Shown in pieces: positions 1-8,366 of a stretch of DNA of 41,961 nt; position 1 is the first letter of the stretch, and each line of letters starts with the position of its first letter. Position numbers and translations under genes: made by a program. The stretch spans positions 1 to 41,961 of the forward strand of contig CAYVBQ010000032.1 of assembly GCA_964449775.1 (NCBI GenBank). The letters run 5' to 3'. Under the pieces are notes generated by a model, which saw only the letters and a list, made by a program, of their open reading frames with translations, ran no database searches and was not told the DNA's origin. This DNA is from Fen-1258 sp964449775. GTDB taxonomy: Bacteria > Bacteroidota > Ignavibacteria > Ignavibacteriales > Melioribacteraceae.

Positions 1-170
1 AATAATCCAATATTTTGCTTAATTAACTTTTGCCACCAAATAATCCGGTGAGCCGATAAATGCAATGTATTTTAAAATGATTTTTTAGGAGGAAGCAAAC
101 TTGCCGGTTCTTTTAAAAGATTTGGTTTGTGAGCTTTGGAAATGCGCTTACAAATGCGGCTTAGTATAAA

Positions 171-2855
171 TCAATTATTCAATTCTGAAACTGATGAAAC
201 TCTTTTATAAACTACATCGTCAAAATTCTTGAAGTGTGCTGTCCCACATTCAATTTTCAGTTTCTCACTTCCTCTCAATTCCTGTCCTGCTGATTTTGTT
301 TCGGCAACAAAGTAGATTTTCTTTTCTCCTTTTTTAACTATTGCCCAATCAGGATTATATGTGCCGATAGGAGTATTTATCTTAAACCAATAAGGAAGCT
401 TAAAATAAAATTCGATTTGCTCACTGCTTTCACAATCTTTGGCAAATTGATTTTCCACGCCACTATCAAGCGGAATGTAATTTTCATAGATAGTTTTTTC
501 TCTTGCTTGCTGTTTATCTTCTTCTGTATCCTGCGTTATTCCCACAGTGTGCGTAAAATTGTCAAGATATATTTCAAAATCGCTGTCGTCAAACAAAGTC
601 ATTTCATAAATCTTGTTCCCGATTTTTTCATACTTAATTCCGTCAATCATTAACTGATGTAATTCGTCTTTGATTATTGAAACTGCATTATCCATAAACA
701 ACTGTGGATTGAGTAATAATTCTTTTAGCCGTTTTGAGTTTTTAAGTATTTCTAAAATGGTACTTCGGGTCAATTCCGTTTTACTTTGTATGTAAGACAA
801 CATATCGGGAATCTCAAAAGCAATTCCATAATCGTCATTTGCACTGTCACTCACTAATTGTCCACTCACACCTTCATCAGTAATTAAAACTTTTTTCTTT
901 GTTGACCTGATTGTTGGCTTTTTCGTTTCATCCATTTTACTCACTGCATTTGCGGCAAGCGTAATGAGTTTTTCTGTATCGTAATTGACGCTGTATTTTG
1001 TTTGAAACCGTATCTTTTCCCAAATCTGTAAAAACTTAGGGTCGGCTTCAAATCCTTTTCTGTAATTTACTTTCTTCTTGTCATTCTTATTTTTTGCTCT
1101 GCCTGAAAAATCAACGCCGCAATCTTCCTGAATTTCTTTCTGTAATGCTTTTGCAAAATCTTCATATCGTTCATTTGCAACTACTGTCAATCTATTTATG
1201 TTGCGATCAAAAATTCTTTGTCCGTCCTGATTTACAGACAAGCGTAGTCCTCTGCCAATTTCCTGTCGTTTTTTTATTTCCGATTTTGTTTCGTTCAAAG
1301 TGCAAATCTGAAATACATTGGGATTGTCCCAACCTTCACGCAAAGCAGAATGGCTGAATATGAATTGAAGCGGAACATTCACATCAAGCAGCTTTTCTTT
1401 ATCCTGCATTATCAATTTGTATGTATCGTCATCTAATTGCGTTTCTCCCCCTGTATCTTTTACTCTGCCTTTGTTGTCTTGCGAGAAATAACCGTTGTGT
1501 ATATCGTCAACCGGATAAGGAATTAAACCTTTATAAACAGGCTTAGAAATTTCCTTTTGATAAATTTCTTCAAACCACTGTGCAAATTTTCCTTTAAGCG
1601 GGCTTCCGTTGGAATCGTACTCGCGATAATTTTTCACTTTGTCAATGAAAAAAAGCGAAAGAACTTTTATTCCTTTGTCTTTGTAATTCTTTTCTTTTTT
1701 CAGATGTTCTTCAACGGTTTTGCTGATCATAAAACGCATTACTTCATCGTTCATTCCGCCTTGCGTTTCACCTTTCTTCAAAACAATTCCGTTGCTAAGT
1801 TCAATTTGCTCATTGCCAAAATCAATTTCATAAATTTTCAGTCCATCGTACTTTTCATTTCTGTTTGAAAGCAGAAACAAATCAAGATTTTTCCCGCTTG
1901 CCGTAACGGATTTTCTTTTTATTCCATTTTCTGTGGCTGCATCAATTTTTATTTTTGCTTTAATTGCATTTCCGGTTCGTGTAATATTTTCTAATTGGAG
2001 AAATGGAGAGTTAAAATCATTTTCGCTTACAACAGAATCAACCTCTATCTGTTTCACTAAACCCAAATCATACGCTTTAACCGGATTGAGCGAATACATC
2101 AGATTGTAAAGGTTCGTGTGCGTTGCAGAATAGCGAAGCGTGCAAAGCGGATTAAGATTTTCTATTGCTCTTTTGCGGATTTCCGTTTCCATATTCTGCG
2201 GTTCGTCCACAATCACAATCGGCTTGCAGCTTTGAATAAACTCAATCGGTTTTTTTCCAGTGAGTTTATCGTTTGGCTTGTTTATTATATTTTCATCTTT
2301 TGCAAATGAATCAATGTTGATGACTAATACCTGAATAGTATTTGCAGAGGCAAAACCTCTCAAATTGGAAACTTTCTTGCTGTCATAAACATCAGAAGTA
2401 ACCGGAACTTTGTCGTAAAGATTTTGAAAATGTTCTTCTGTTATTTCAAGGTTTTTCATTACGCCTTCACGAATGGCGACTGAAGGAACAACAATTACAA
2501 ATTTTTTGAAGCCGTAAAGTTTATTCAGTTCATAAATGGTGCGGAGATAGACATAAGTTTTTCCTGTGCCTGTTTCCATTTCGATGGAAAAATTCCAGCC
2601 GTTGCTTATGATTTCATCTGTAGTTGAAATTTTCAAGCCGTTATTTTTTTGAACACGCTGAATATTTTCTGTCAATTGGTCGAGGTGGGAAAAATCAATC
2701 TTGTTGCCGAAACCGTTTTCTGTGAGCAATGCACCAGGCTGAATGATTGAAAATTCAAAGTCGCCACTGCTCAATTGCTGTCCTTCAAAAATATCGGTAA
2801 TGGCTTTTACGGCTTCTAACTGAAATTCCTGTTTGCTGTCAAAGTGTAATTTCAT
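171..2855 (-). CDS. res: Type III restriction endonuclease subunit Res
   Basis: Restriction and translocation subunit of a type III R-M system; it works only in complex with Mod. The 894 residues have the family order: a superfamily 2 helicase core with Walker A METGTGKT (K99) and a DEAD-like box VDEPQ (217-221), then a C-terminal PD-(D/E)xK nuclease seen as NPDW...AETK at roughly residues 850-880. Length is normal and no stop or frameshift is visible. The start is supported by two ghost copies of the same 5' end (3634 and 7191) beginning at the same ATG. It is the last gene of the minus-strand island, but its mod partner is now about 8 kb upstream, separated by three cargo blocks. Whether it is still expressed depends on read-through or a local promoter. 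Family assignment is very sure; activity is inferred. Confidence 0.95.
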   Translation of the reverse strand: MKLHFDSKQEFQLEAVKAITDIFEGQQLSSGDFEFSIIQPGALLTENGFGNKIDFSHLDQLTENIQRVQKNNGLKISTTDEIISNGWNFSIEMETGTGKTYVYLRTIYELNKLYGFKKFVIVVPSVAIREGVMKNLEITEEHFQNLYDKVPVTSDVYDSKKVSNLRGFASANTIQVLVINIDSFAKDENIINKPNDKLTGKKPIEFIQSCKPIVIVDEPQNMETEIRKRAIENLNPLCTLRYSATHTNLYNLMYSLNPVKAYDLGLVKQIEVDSVVSENDFNSPFLQLENITRTGNAIKAKIKIDAATENGIKRKSVTASGKNLDLFLLSNRNEKYDGLKIYEIDFGNEQIELSNGIVLKKGETQGGMNDEVMRFMISKTVEEHLKKEKNYKDKGIKVLSLFFIDKVKNYREYDSNGSPLKGKFAQWFEEIYQKEISKPVYKGLIPYPVDDIHNGYFSQDNKGRVKDTGGETQLDDDTYKLIMQDKEKLLDVNVPLQFIFSHSALREGWDNPNVFQICTLNETKSEIKKRQEIGRGLRLSVNQDGQRIFDRNINRLTVVANERYEDFAKALQKEIQEDCGVDFSGRAKNKNDKKKVNYRKGFEADPKFLQIWEKIRFQTKYSVNYDTEKLITLAANAVSKMDETKKPTIRSTKKKVLITDEGVSGQLVSDSANDDYGIAFEIPDMLSYIQSKTELTRSTILEILKNSKRLKELLLNPQLFMDNAVSIIKDELHQLMIDGIKYEKIGNKIYEMTLFDDSDFEIYLDNFTHTVGITQDTEEDKQQAREKTIYENYIPLDSGVENQFAKDCESSEQIEFYFKLPYWFKINTPIGTYNPDWAIVKKGEKKIYFVAETKSAGQELRGSEKLKIECGTAHFKNFDDVVYKRVSSVSELNN

Positions 2856-2889
2856 TTATATCACAAGTTCCTGCTTTTATACATATTAG

Positions 2890-3446
2890 AACCTTATTAC
2901 CTTAGTAATTCGCTCATTCTCACAGTAATCAACCTTATTAGCTTATTTCCCACTTTAATGTCTTCTGATAAAATTTTATGAAGTCATCATATTCTTTTTG
3001 GAAACTTACTTTTTTGTGATGTTCTGGCTGGCTCATGATGTATTTACAAACTTTATCAACATCGGATTTGGAAACAGAAAAAGCCGAAGCCGAATCCTGC
3101 CAGGCAAAAATTCCTCTGCTTAGTTTGTTTTCATTAATGAAGTGTTCGGAACTTTCAGCAATTTTTGTCGCTAAAGCTTCTTCAGGTATTTTAGGAGACC
3201 GTGAGACGAGGAAGTGAACATGATCTGGGTTAACGTAAATTGCGTATAATTTTGAAGCTGTATTATTTACTATACCAGTTATGTATTTCTCTATTCTTAT
3301 CCTATTCTTTTCTGAGATTAATGGTAATCGGTTCTGAGTTATCAGGATAAAGTGGGTGTAAAGATTGTTGTATTCTATTTTCATTGTAATAAAGTAATAA
3401 GGTTTAGTTTTAATATTGTTATCATAATTACTAAGGTAATAAGGTT
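2890..3446. mobile_element. Small Y1-transposase element bounded by inverted repeats
   Basis: A perfect 20-bp inverted repeat bounds the transposase gene: 2890-2909 (AACCTTATTACCTTAGTAAT) and its reverse complement at 3427-3446. A second, inner 10-bp pair (AACCTTATTA at 2931-2940, reverse complement at 3395-3404) repeats half of the same motif. Within the outer repeat, TTAC-CTTA-GTAA can form a small hairpin. Hairpin ends and a single-domain HUH protein fit either an IS200-like element or a REP/RAYT arrangement. The element lies between scar 1 and the res start, so it is the only cargo in that gap. No target duplication is expected for this class and none was seen. Confidence 0.7.
2938..3384 (-). 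CDS. Y1 (HUH) transposase, IS200/REP-associated type
   Basis: Single-strand DNA transposase of the Y1_Tnp family. The chosen start (MKIEYNN) gives 148 residues, the usual size. The HUH metal-binding pair is HVH (H55, H57) in NPDHVHFL, and the catalytic tyrosine is probably Y115 in CKYIMSQPEHH, followed by the conserved HHKK-SFQKEY tail. The open frame extends upstream to 3504 (MMRKLILGRF...), but that part is an out-of-frame reading of the mod 3' ghost in scar 1 and is not protein. The stop codon overlaps the inner inverted repeat. There is no tnpB-like accessory gene. Motifs look intact, so activity is possible. Confidence 0.85.
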   Translation of the reverse strand: MKIEYNNLYTHFILITQNRLPLISEKNRIRIEKYITGIVNNTASKLYAIYVNPDHVHFLVSRSPKIPEEALATKIAESSEHFINENKLSRGIFAWQDSASAFSVSKSDVDKVCKYIMSQPEHHKKVSFQKEYDDFIKFYQKTLKWEIS

Positions 3447-3472
3447 TATAGATTTTAATTAGAAATACATTC

Positions 3473-3634
3473 TTAAATCGTCCTAAAATCAATTTCCGCA
3501 TCACGCATTTGCAATACAGTGTTTGTCTTCTGTTTATCGCCGCTGCTTAATTGCTGTCCTTCAAAAATGTCGGTGATGGCTTTTACCGCTTCTAACTGAA
3601 ATTCCTGCTTGCTGTCAAAATGGAGTTTAAGCAT
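3473..3634 (-). pseudogene. Scar 1: res 5' end fused to mod 3' end
   Basis: Read on the minus strand, the ATG at 3634 opens a ghost of res (MLKLHFDSKQEFQLEAVKAI, then TDIFEGQQLSSGD). It runs in frame directly into a ghost of the mod C-terminus (KQKTNTVLQMRDAEIDFRTI) and stops at 3473. The mod part is not the window's own mod allele (RTI instead of KTI, with many synonymous changes). It lies 8 bp downstream of the DUF262 gene stop. It could still be translated as a ~53-residue peptide, but both halves are recognisable parts of larger genes, so it is called a recombination remnant. Confidence 0.9.
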
Positions 3635-3642
3635 AAGGGGAT

Positions 3643-4746
3643 TTATTTATCGCCAATTATTTTTCTATTTTTTAGATAATAATTAAAATATTCTTCTAAA
3701 AATTTTTGACGATTTTCGATAGCATATTTTTCTACGGCAGCTTGTGAAATGTAAGTTTGAAATTTTAATAAATCTCTATATTCTTTATCAATATCTATTC
3801 CTTTTGCTACCTGCGATTTTAAATGCTTCAAAAATTCATTTAGGAATTTAATAAATTGTTTTATTTGGTTTTCTTTATTGTTTAGAATTAAATAATCAAT
3901 AAAGAAAAAGACGCTTAGGCTAATTGCTTTATTTTTTAATAATAAAGAGCTCGCCGCAGAAACATGTTTATATACTGCATCAAGCCTATTCACCAAAAGA
4001 TCGGCAATCTTTTTATCATTCGAACTAAATTTTAAATGCTCTTTGAAAAATTCTTGTAAATCTACAAATCGTGCTCTTCCATAACTCTTAGTATTATTAA
4101 GAGAAAAGAAATTTAAGGCTATTTGAGCAGAAATAAGTTCCTTAGCAAATCTTCTTTTAGGAATATTTAAAAATAAAATATATTTGTTTTTCCCTAATTT
4201 TTTAAAAATAAAATCTTTCATGTCCCCTACCATCGCATTTAATTTTTCACCTGCATTTAGGGGAACGCCAAGTTGCAATCGTAGAAACATTAAATTTAGT
4301 TCGTAATCATCATTATCGAAATTGGTGATTTCAATTACATTAAATTGATATTGTAAAATTTTTCTCTGTTGGTGCGTATTAAATTCTTTCCAAGTTTTAT
4401 TATCGTAATCTTTTAATATATCAGTTCCTAATAATTCATCTGAACTTATGAATTTAAAATTGTTATTGTAGTCACCTGATATATCATCCAGGTTACCCTC
4501 ATTCAATCCCAGAAAGGAAATAATTGCGTTAATTCTTTGACGACCATCAATACAGTCATAATTTCCATCAAGACGCTTAAATAAATATATACTTGCTATA
4601 TCGAAGTCTCGGAGAATAGAATCAATAAGTTTTCTTTTTTTGTCTAAATCCCACACAGAAGGTTCTCGTTGAAATTCGGGATATTCAATAGACTTATTTG
4701 TTTTGACAAGTTGTTCAATTGACCATTTTATATTTATTTTTTTCAT
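3643..4746 (-). CDS. DUF262 (ParB-like) protein of cargo block B
   Basis: The N-terminal half carries the DUF262 signature: YPEFQREPSVWDL (22-34) and the DGRQR motif (67-71), typical of ParB/Srx-fold NTP-binding domains such as GmrS and SspE. The C-terminal half (about 200-367) is helical and not recognised; there is no DUF1524 HNH nuclease as in GmrSD, so it is not a complete type IV enzyme by itself. It overlaps the SIR2-like gene by 4 bp (ATGA), so the two are very likely co-translated. In context it may be the sensor or regulatory partner of the SIR2 effector; this is inference. The downstream neighbour is scar 1. Confidence 0.88.
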   Translation of the reverse strand: MKKINIKWSIEQLVKTNKSIEYPEFQREPSVWDLDKKRKLIDSILRDFDIASIYLFKRLDGNYDCIDGRQRINAIISFLGLNEGNLDDISGDYNNNFKFISSDELLGTDILKDYDNKTWKEFNTHQQRKILQYQFNVIEITNFDNDDYELNLMFLRLQLGVPLNAGEKLNAMVGDMKDFIFKKLGKNKYILFLNIPKRRFAKELISAQIALNFFSLNNTKSYGRARFVDLQEFFKEHLKFSSNDKKIADLLVNRLDAVYKHVSAASSLLLKNKAISLSVFFFIDYLILNNKENQIKQFIKFLNEFLKHLKSQVAKGIDIDKEYRDLLKFQTYISQAAVEKYAIENRQKFLEEYFNYYLKNRKIIGDK

Positions 4747-5798
4747 AGTTTATTATAAAAATTATAAACAAAATTATTTGCTGTTTTTATGTTAATTCCC
4801 TTATCAACAAGGTAATCAATCTTTGCATCTAACCATTCATAAAACGGATTTGATTTATCTTTATCAGAAAATTTTGCATTGATTTCTTTTATTAAATCAC
4901 TATTGGAGGCATGCGGGAACTTTTTTTTATGAAATTTAAAAAAATCAGGTATATCTGTTATTGAAATAAATGTCATGTATTTATAATTTTCAATTATATT
5001 CTTTGCAGTTGAGGGATAATCAATAATTTCAATTTCAGTATTCTTTTTTGAATCATTAAATTTTTGAATTGTATATAATATAGGAATTAATCCCCAATCA
5101 TTCCTACTTAATGAACAACCAACTAATCTTAAAATATCACATTGCATTAAATATTCTGTTGCGTGCCCCCATAAAATATTAAAGGGGTAATTGTCTTTTC
5201 TCTTTTCAACTCCAGGCGGTATCCACAATGAATAAGGTGAATTTTTAATTGTCATGTTCTTGATACTCACAGGTCTTGTATTTTGCCAATTAAATGAACC
5301 ATGTAACTTTAAAACCTTAATAGCATCAGACGGCAATTCAATACTATTTGAATATAAAGAATAATTAATTTGACGATTAAACAATGATACTATTGTTCTT
5401 TCCAGAATATCTTCATAGTTAAGTGTAATAAAACATACTAATTCTTCGTCCAAATTTTGAATATTATAATAATCAATTAAAACTGAGTATAAATTTTTTT
5501 TAGGTGGATTTTTCGATATTGGTTCTGCAATTTCAATAATCGATTCTCTATAATATTTTCTAATTTTTTCAGAAGCTTGGTTTTGATGTTGAGTTTCTAA
5601 AACAGAAATTAAATGCTCAATATCACTTACAGATATAAGTTCATTCCAAATTTCTTTATTCAGTCCTCTGGATTTAAATTTAGTTTCAATTTTTTCTTGA
5701 ATATCCTTTGTTAACAAACCATCTAGTGGATTGTTTGATTTCAAAACTGCCTGGGTCGCACCTGCCCCAAACAAATAAACTACTTTTTTCTTTGACAT
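4743..5798 (-). CDS. SIR2-like protein, candidate NAD-consuming defence effector
   Basis: 351 residues. A Rossmann-type nucleotide motif LFGAGATQ (9-16) opens the protein. TLNYED with N127 and LKLHGS with H166 match the catalytic Asn and His of SIR2 NADase domains, and LVGCSLSRND matches the later SIR2_2 motif. SIR2 domains in defence systems (Thoeris, DSR, SPARSA families) deplete NAD+ on infection; catalytic residues are present, so activity is plausible. The C-terminal ~80 residues may be a separate regulatory part. It overlaps the DUF262 gene by 4 bp and follows the methyltransferase after a 4-bp gap, so the three form one transcription unit. Confidence 0.88.
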   Translation of the reverse strand: MSKKKVVYLFGAGATQAVLKSNNPLDGLLTKDIQEKIETKFKSRGLNKEIWNELISVSDIEHLISVLETQHQNQASEKIRKYYRESIIEIAEPISKNPPKKNLYSVLIDYYNIQNLDEELVCFITLNYEDILERTIVSLFNRQINYSLYSNSIELPSDAIKVLKLHGSFNWQNTRPVSIKNMTIKNSPYSLWIPPGVEKRKDNYPFNILWGHATEYLMQCDILRLVGCSLSRNDWGLIPILYTIQKFNDSKKNTEIEIIDYPSTAKNIIENYKYMTFISITDIPDFFKFHKKKFPHASNSDLIKEINAKFSDKDKSNPFYEWLDAKIDYLVDKGINIKTANNFVYNFYNKL

Positions 5799-5802
5799 AG
5801 AT

Positions 5803-7029
5803 TTAATTTTTTCCCCAGATTATAACACTTTCTCTAGAAGGCTTTCTATTATATTCCGTTACCTGTTGGGCACTATTGCCTCGGTTTCTAACAAGCCAAA
5901 TTCCTTTAGTCTTTAGACCTGTTTGTTCCCCAATATCTGCCAAAAGTTGATCAACCGGAATATTTATTCCTGAGAATCTTACATTGCTTACTACTAAAGC
6001 AATTTTCCCTTGTTTTTTTAATCTTTGTTTCATTTGAGAAAGTACTAAATACATATCTTCAAAGTATCCTTCAAGCATTACAGTAACTTTTGAATTATTA
6101 ACGCCATTCTTTTTTATTTGTCTCGTTAATTTATCTAAAGATTTTGGCTGAATATAATCCTCAGCCTCATATTTTTTTCTTGCTTCTACATGAGAACGCA
6201 GGGTCTCATACCGAATTTGTTTCATCTCGTCGTTACTTTTTACAAAATCAAACATTAATTCTAAGGCATAAATTCTTGTATAGTCATGTCTGTTAGGGTA
6301 AGGCGGTGAAGTGATAATTGCATCGTACTTTCTTTCTGAATTTATTTCTCTGGCATCGCCACAAAATGCTTTAGCAGTTACATTTTTCTGTAATGATAGT
6401 GTAGATTGTTCAACATCTTTTATCATAGCATCAACTCTATTTAAAAAAGTTGGCCATACTTTATCAGGGATAAATTTATTATCAACTATTCTTAAAAATC
6501 CACCTGTTTTAGAAGTATTACTAACTAGTTCAAGAATACTTAAAAAGGCAAGATTAAAAAAATTGCGGGTAGAAATATCGTCAATTATGTTTATTCTTTC
6601 TTTAATTTGATAAAGTTGTTCCTCAATTTTTGGTCTGAAGGCTTTTTGTGCAATTGATATGCTCGGTAAAATAAATGAAGTATTTATACTTCTATCGATT
6701 TTTTGAATCTTCTTTCTTACTTCTTTTAGTCGTTGCAAATCATAATCATCAGTTTTTACATTGCTAAGAAACACTGAGAACGGAAGAATATCATAGCCGT
6801 TGGAATTTAATCCAGCTTGTTTACTTGCAAGTAAAGTAGTCCCACCACCACAAAATGGGTCTAAAACCCATGAATCCTTTTTTAATTCAAATTCTTCAAT
6901 AAACGTATCAACTAATTCTTTTGAATAACTGTGCTTAAAAGAATGCCAATTATAAATTGGTCGCTTAAAGTCTCTTCTTGGAGAAATTAATTTAGATAAT
7001 ATTTTTCTTTTATCAATTATTTTTATCAT
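5803..7029 (-). CDS. DNA methyltransferase (N4/N6 class) of cargo block B
   Basis: S-adenosylmethionine-dependent DNA amino-methyltransferase of 408 residues. Motif I is VLDPFCGGGTT (55-65), where SAM binds. The catalytic motif IV is TSPPYPNRHDYTR (about 239-251); SPPY is more usual for N4-cytosine enzymes, but N6-adenine cannot be excluded. Motif I precedes motif IV. The start at 7029 (MIKIIDKR) is preferred: the frame continues to 7062, but that part reads out of frame through the mod ghost of scar 2. The ghost mod stop codon ends one base before this ATG, implying that the ancestral operon placed this gene directly after a mod gene. Target sequence unknown. Confidence 0.9.
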   Translation of the reverse strand: MIKIIDKRKILSKLISPRRDFKRPIYNWHSFKHSYSKELVDTFIEEFELKKDSWVLDPFCGGGTTLLASKQAGLNSNGYDILPFSVFLSNVKTDDYDLQRLKEVRKKIQKIDRSINTSFILPSISIAQKAFRPKIEEQLYQIKERINIIDDISTRNFFNLAFLSILELVSNTSKTGGFLRIVDNKFIPDKVWPTFLNRVDAMIKDVEQSTLSLQKNVTAKAFCGDAREINSERKYDAIITSPPYPNRHDYTRIYALELMFDFVKSNDEMKQIRYETLRSHVEARKKYEAEDYIQPKSLDKLTRQIKKNGVNNSKVTVMLEGYFEDMYLVLSQMKQRLKKQGKIALVVSNVRFSGINIPVDQLLADIGEQTGLKTKGIWLVRNRGNSAQQVTEYNRKPSRESVIIWGKN

Positions 7030-7030
7030 A

Positions 7031-7191
7031 CTAAATCGTCCTAAAATCAATTTCCGCATCACGCATAAGCAACATTGTATTTATTTTAACAGTGCTAAGT
7101 TACTAAACAACTGTCATCCTTCAAAAATATCAGTGATGGCTTTTACTGCCTCTATCTGAAATTCCTGTTTGCTGTCAAAGTGTAATTTCAT
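7031..7191 (-). pseudogene. Scar 2: degenerate res 5' end fused to mod 3' end
   Basis: Same architecture as scar 1 and almost the same length (161 against 162 bp). The minus-strand ATG at 7191 opens MKLHFDSKQEFQIEAVKAI, then TDIFEG, followed by a TGA stop. A degenerate middle follows, and then the mod tail MRDAEIDF with RTI and a stop at 7031. Bases 7032-7066 are identical to 3474-3508 (35 bp). It starts 5 bp after the end of the AlbA/HATPase gene and ends one base before the methyltransferase ATG. Because it carries a stop and diverged bases, it appears older or less constrained than scar 1. Confidence 0.88.
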
Positions 7192-7196
7192 TAAGG

Positions 7197-8360
7197 TTAT
7201 ACTTGTCTAGGAATTTTTACAATAAATTGTTCTCCTTCAAAATCATTTATGAGTTCAATATTGGGTTGTTCTTTTAAAGACCTTTGGATACCTGAACCAA
7301 GACCTCTATATAACATGGTTTTTGAACAAAAGGTTGCTAAAAGGTTATTGCGCAATACTGTATTACCATATTTAATATTTTCAACAGTAAGACTGTTTGG
7401 CAAACGACCAGGACTGATTATTTCAATCCTATTATCGAAAATCAGTATTCTCACAGCTGCGTTTTTCAAATAATCTCTGTGTATAAGAGCGTTTTGTAAT
7501 AATTCTTCAAGCGCAATCTTTGAAATTTCCATAATACCAAGTGTATTGAAGCTTTGACCTTGTTGAGTATGTTTTAAATTAGATGTAAAAAAAGTCATGC
7601 CCCCATCAAAAAGCTCAGGAATTGTACCGGTTATATCTTGACTGTTTCTATATTCTCTACCACTAATATCATTCCCGAAAAAAGAAACTGCTTTTATACA
7701 AAAGGCAGGTTTAAAACGTTGAGGATTTTTCCCAAAAAATAATAATCCGCCAAGAGTAAGACTATTGTTTCTTAGAATATTAAGGTTAGTAAGAGTGTGA
7801 GTATAATCTAAACCTGAAACATCAAATGAATGTTCAAATCCTTTTTCAAAGAAAAATTTAAATACAGATTCATTAATATCTTCAACAGATGTAGAAGGTA
7901 TTTCCATTTCATCTGCGGATAAATTTCCACTCCGCTGAAATAACCTAAGTATTTCAGCATTGTCAGAAACTCTTCTTTTGTCAGAACCTTGTTTGACCCA
8001 TATTGCAAGATTTCTATCTTTATAAGGTTTATTAATCCCTTCATTAATATGAACAACAAGAATTTTTTTTATTTCCTCAGATTCGAGATTAACTACTTCG
8101 CTAGTTACATAAACTATTGGGAGTACATTATTTGTAGCTGTATCAGCAATTTTTCTATTATATTCTTGTAATTCATCGTAACTAAGACCAATAATATCAC
8201 CTGTCTTATCTTTAACGCCAAATAGTATTATTCCACCTAAAGAGTTTGACATTGCAGCTATCTCTGCCGCTAATGAATCAAAATGCGGCAATTTTTCTTT
8301 AAACTGAACTTTACTTGTTTCCCCAGCGTTTATGATATCTAATAATTCTATTGCATCCAT
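7197..8360 (-). CDS. AlbA_2 (Schlafen-like) / HATPase domain protein of cargo block A
   Basis: 387 residues with two recognisable domains. The N-terminal AlbA_2 domain (about 10-130) has ESSKVQF-like GETSKVQFKEK, AAMSNSLGGIILFGVKD and a KPYKDR-type motif. The C-terminal GHKL/HATPase_c_4-like part (about 280-380) has ALEELLQNALIHRDY and IEIISPGRLPNS. Such proteins are often annotated as RNA-binding transcriptional regulators or divergent AAA-4 ATPases, and they recur in defence islands. It lies 6 bp downstream of the PHP-ATPase gene, so the two probably act together. Its nucleic-acid ligand is unknown. Scar 2 begins right after its stop. Confidence 0.85.
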   Translation of the reverse strand: MDAIELLDIINAGETSKVQFKEKLPHFDSLAAEIAAMSNSLGGIILFGVKDKTGDIIGLSYDELQEYNRKIADTATNNVLPIVYVTSEVVNLESEEIKKILVVHINEGINKPYKDRNLAIWVKQGSDKRRVSDNAEILRLFQRSGNLSADEMEIPSTSVEDINESVFKFFFEKGFEHSFDVSGLDYTHTLTNLNILRNNSLTLGGLLFFGKNPQRFKPAFCIKAVSFFGNDISGREYRNSQDITGTIPELFDGGMTFFTSNLKHTQQGQSFNTLGIMEISKIALEELLQNALIHRDYLKNAAVRILIFDNRIEIISPGRLPNSLTVENIKYGNTVLRNNLLATFCSKTMLYRGLGSGIQRSLKEQPNIELINDFEGEQFIVKIPRQV

Positions 8361-8366
8361 TTTATA

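Noticed and set aside
1..170. Possible promoter or gene end left of res
   Set aside because: A GGAGGAAG-like stretch is present near 88-97 but no open frame follows; nothing supportable is seen.
3473..7191. Scars as att sites of an integrase-borne element
   Set aside because: Both halves translate as parts of res and mod, and no integrase or tRNA gene is present; homologous recombination explains them better.
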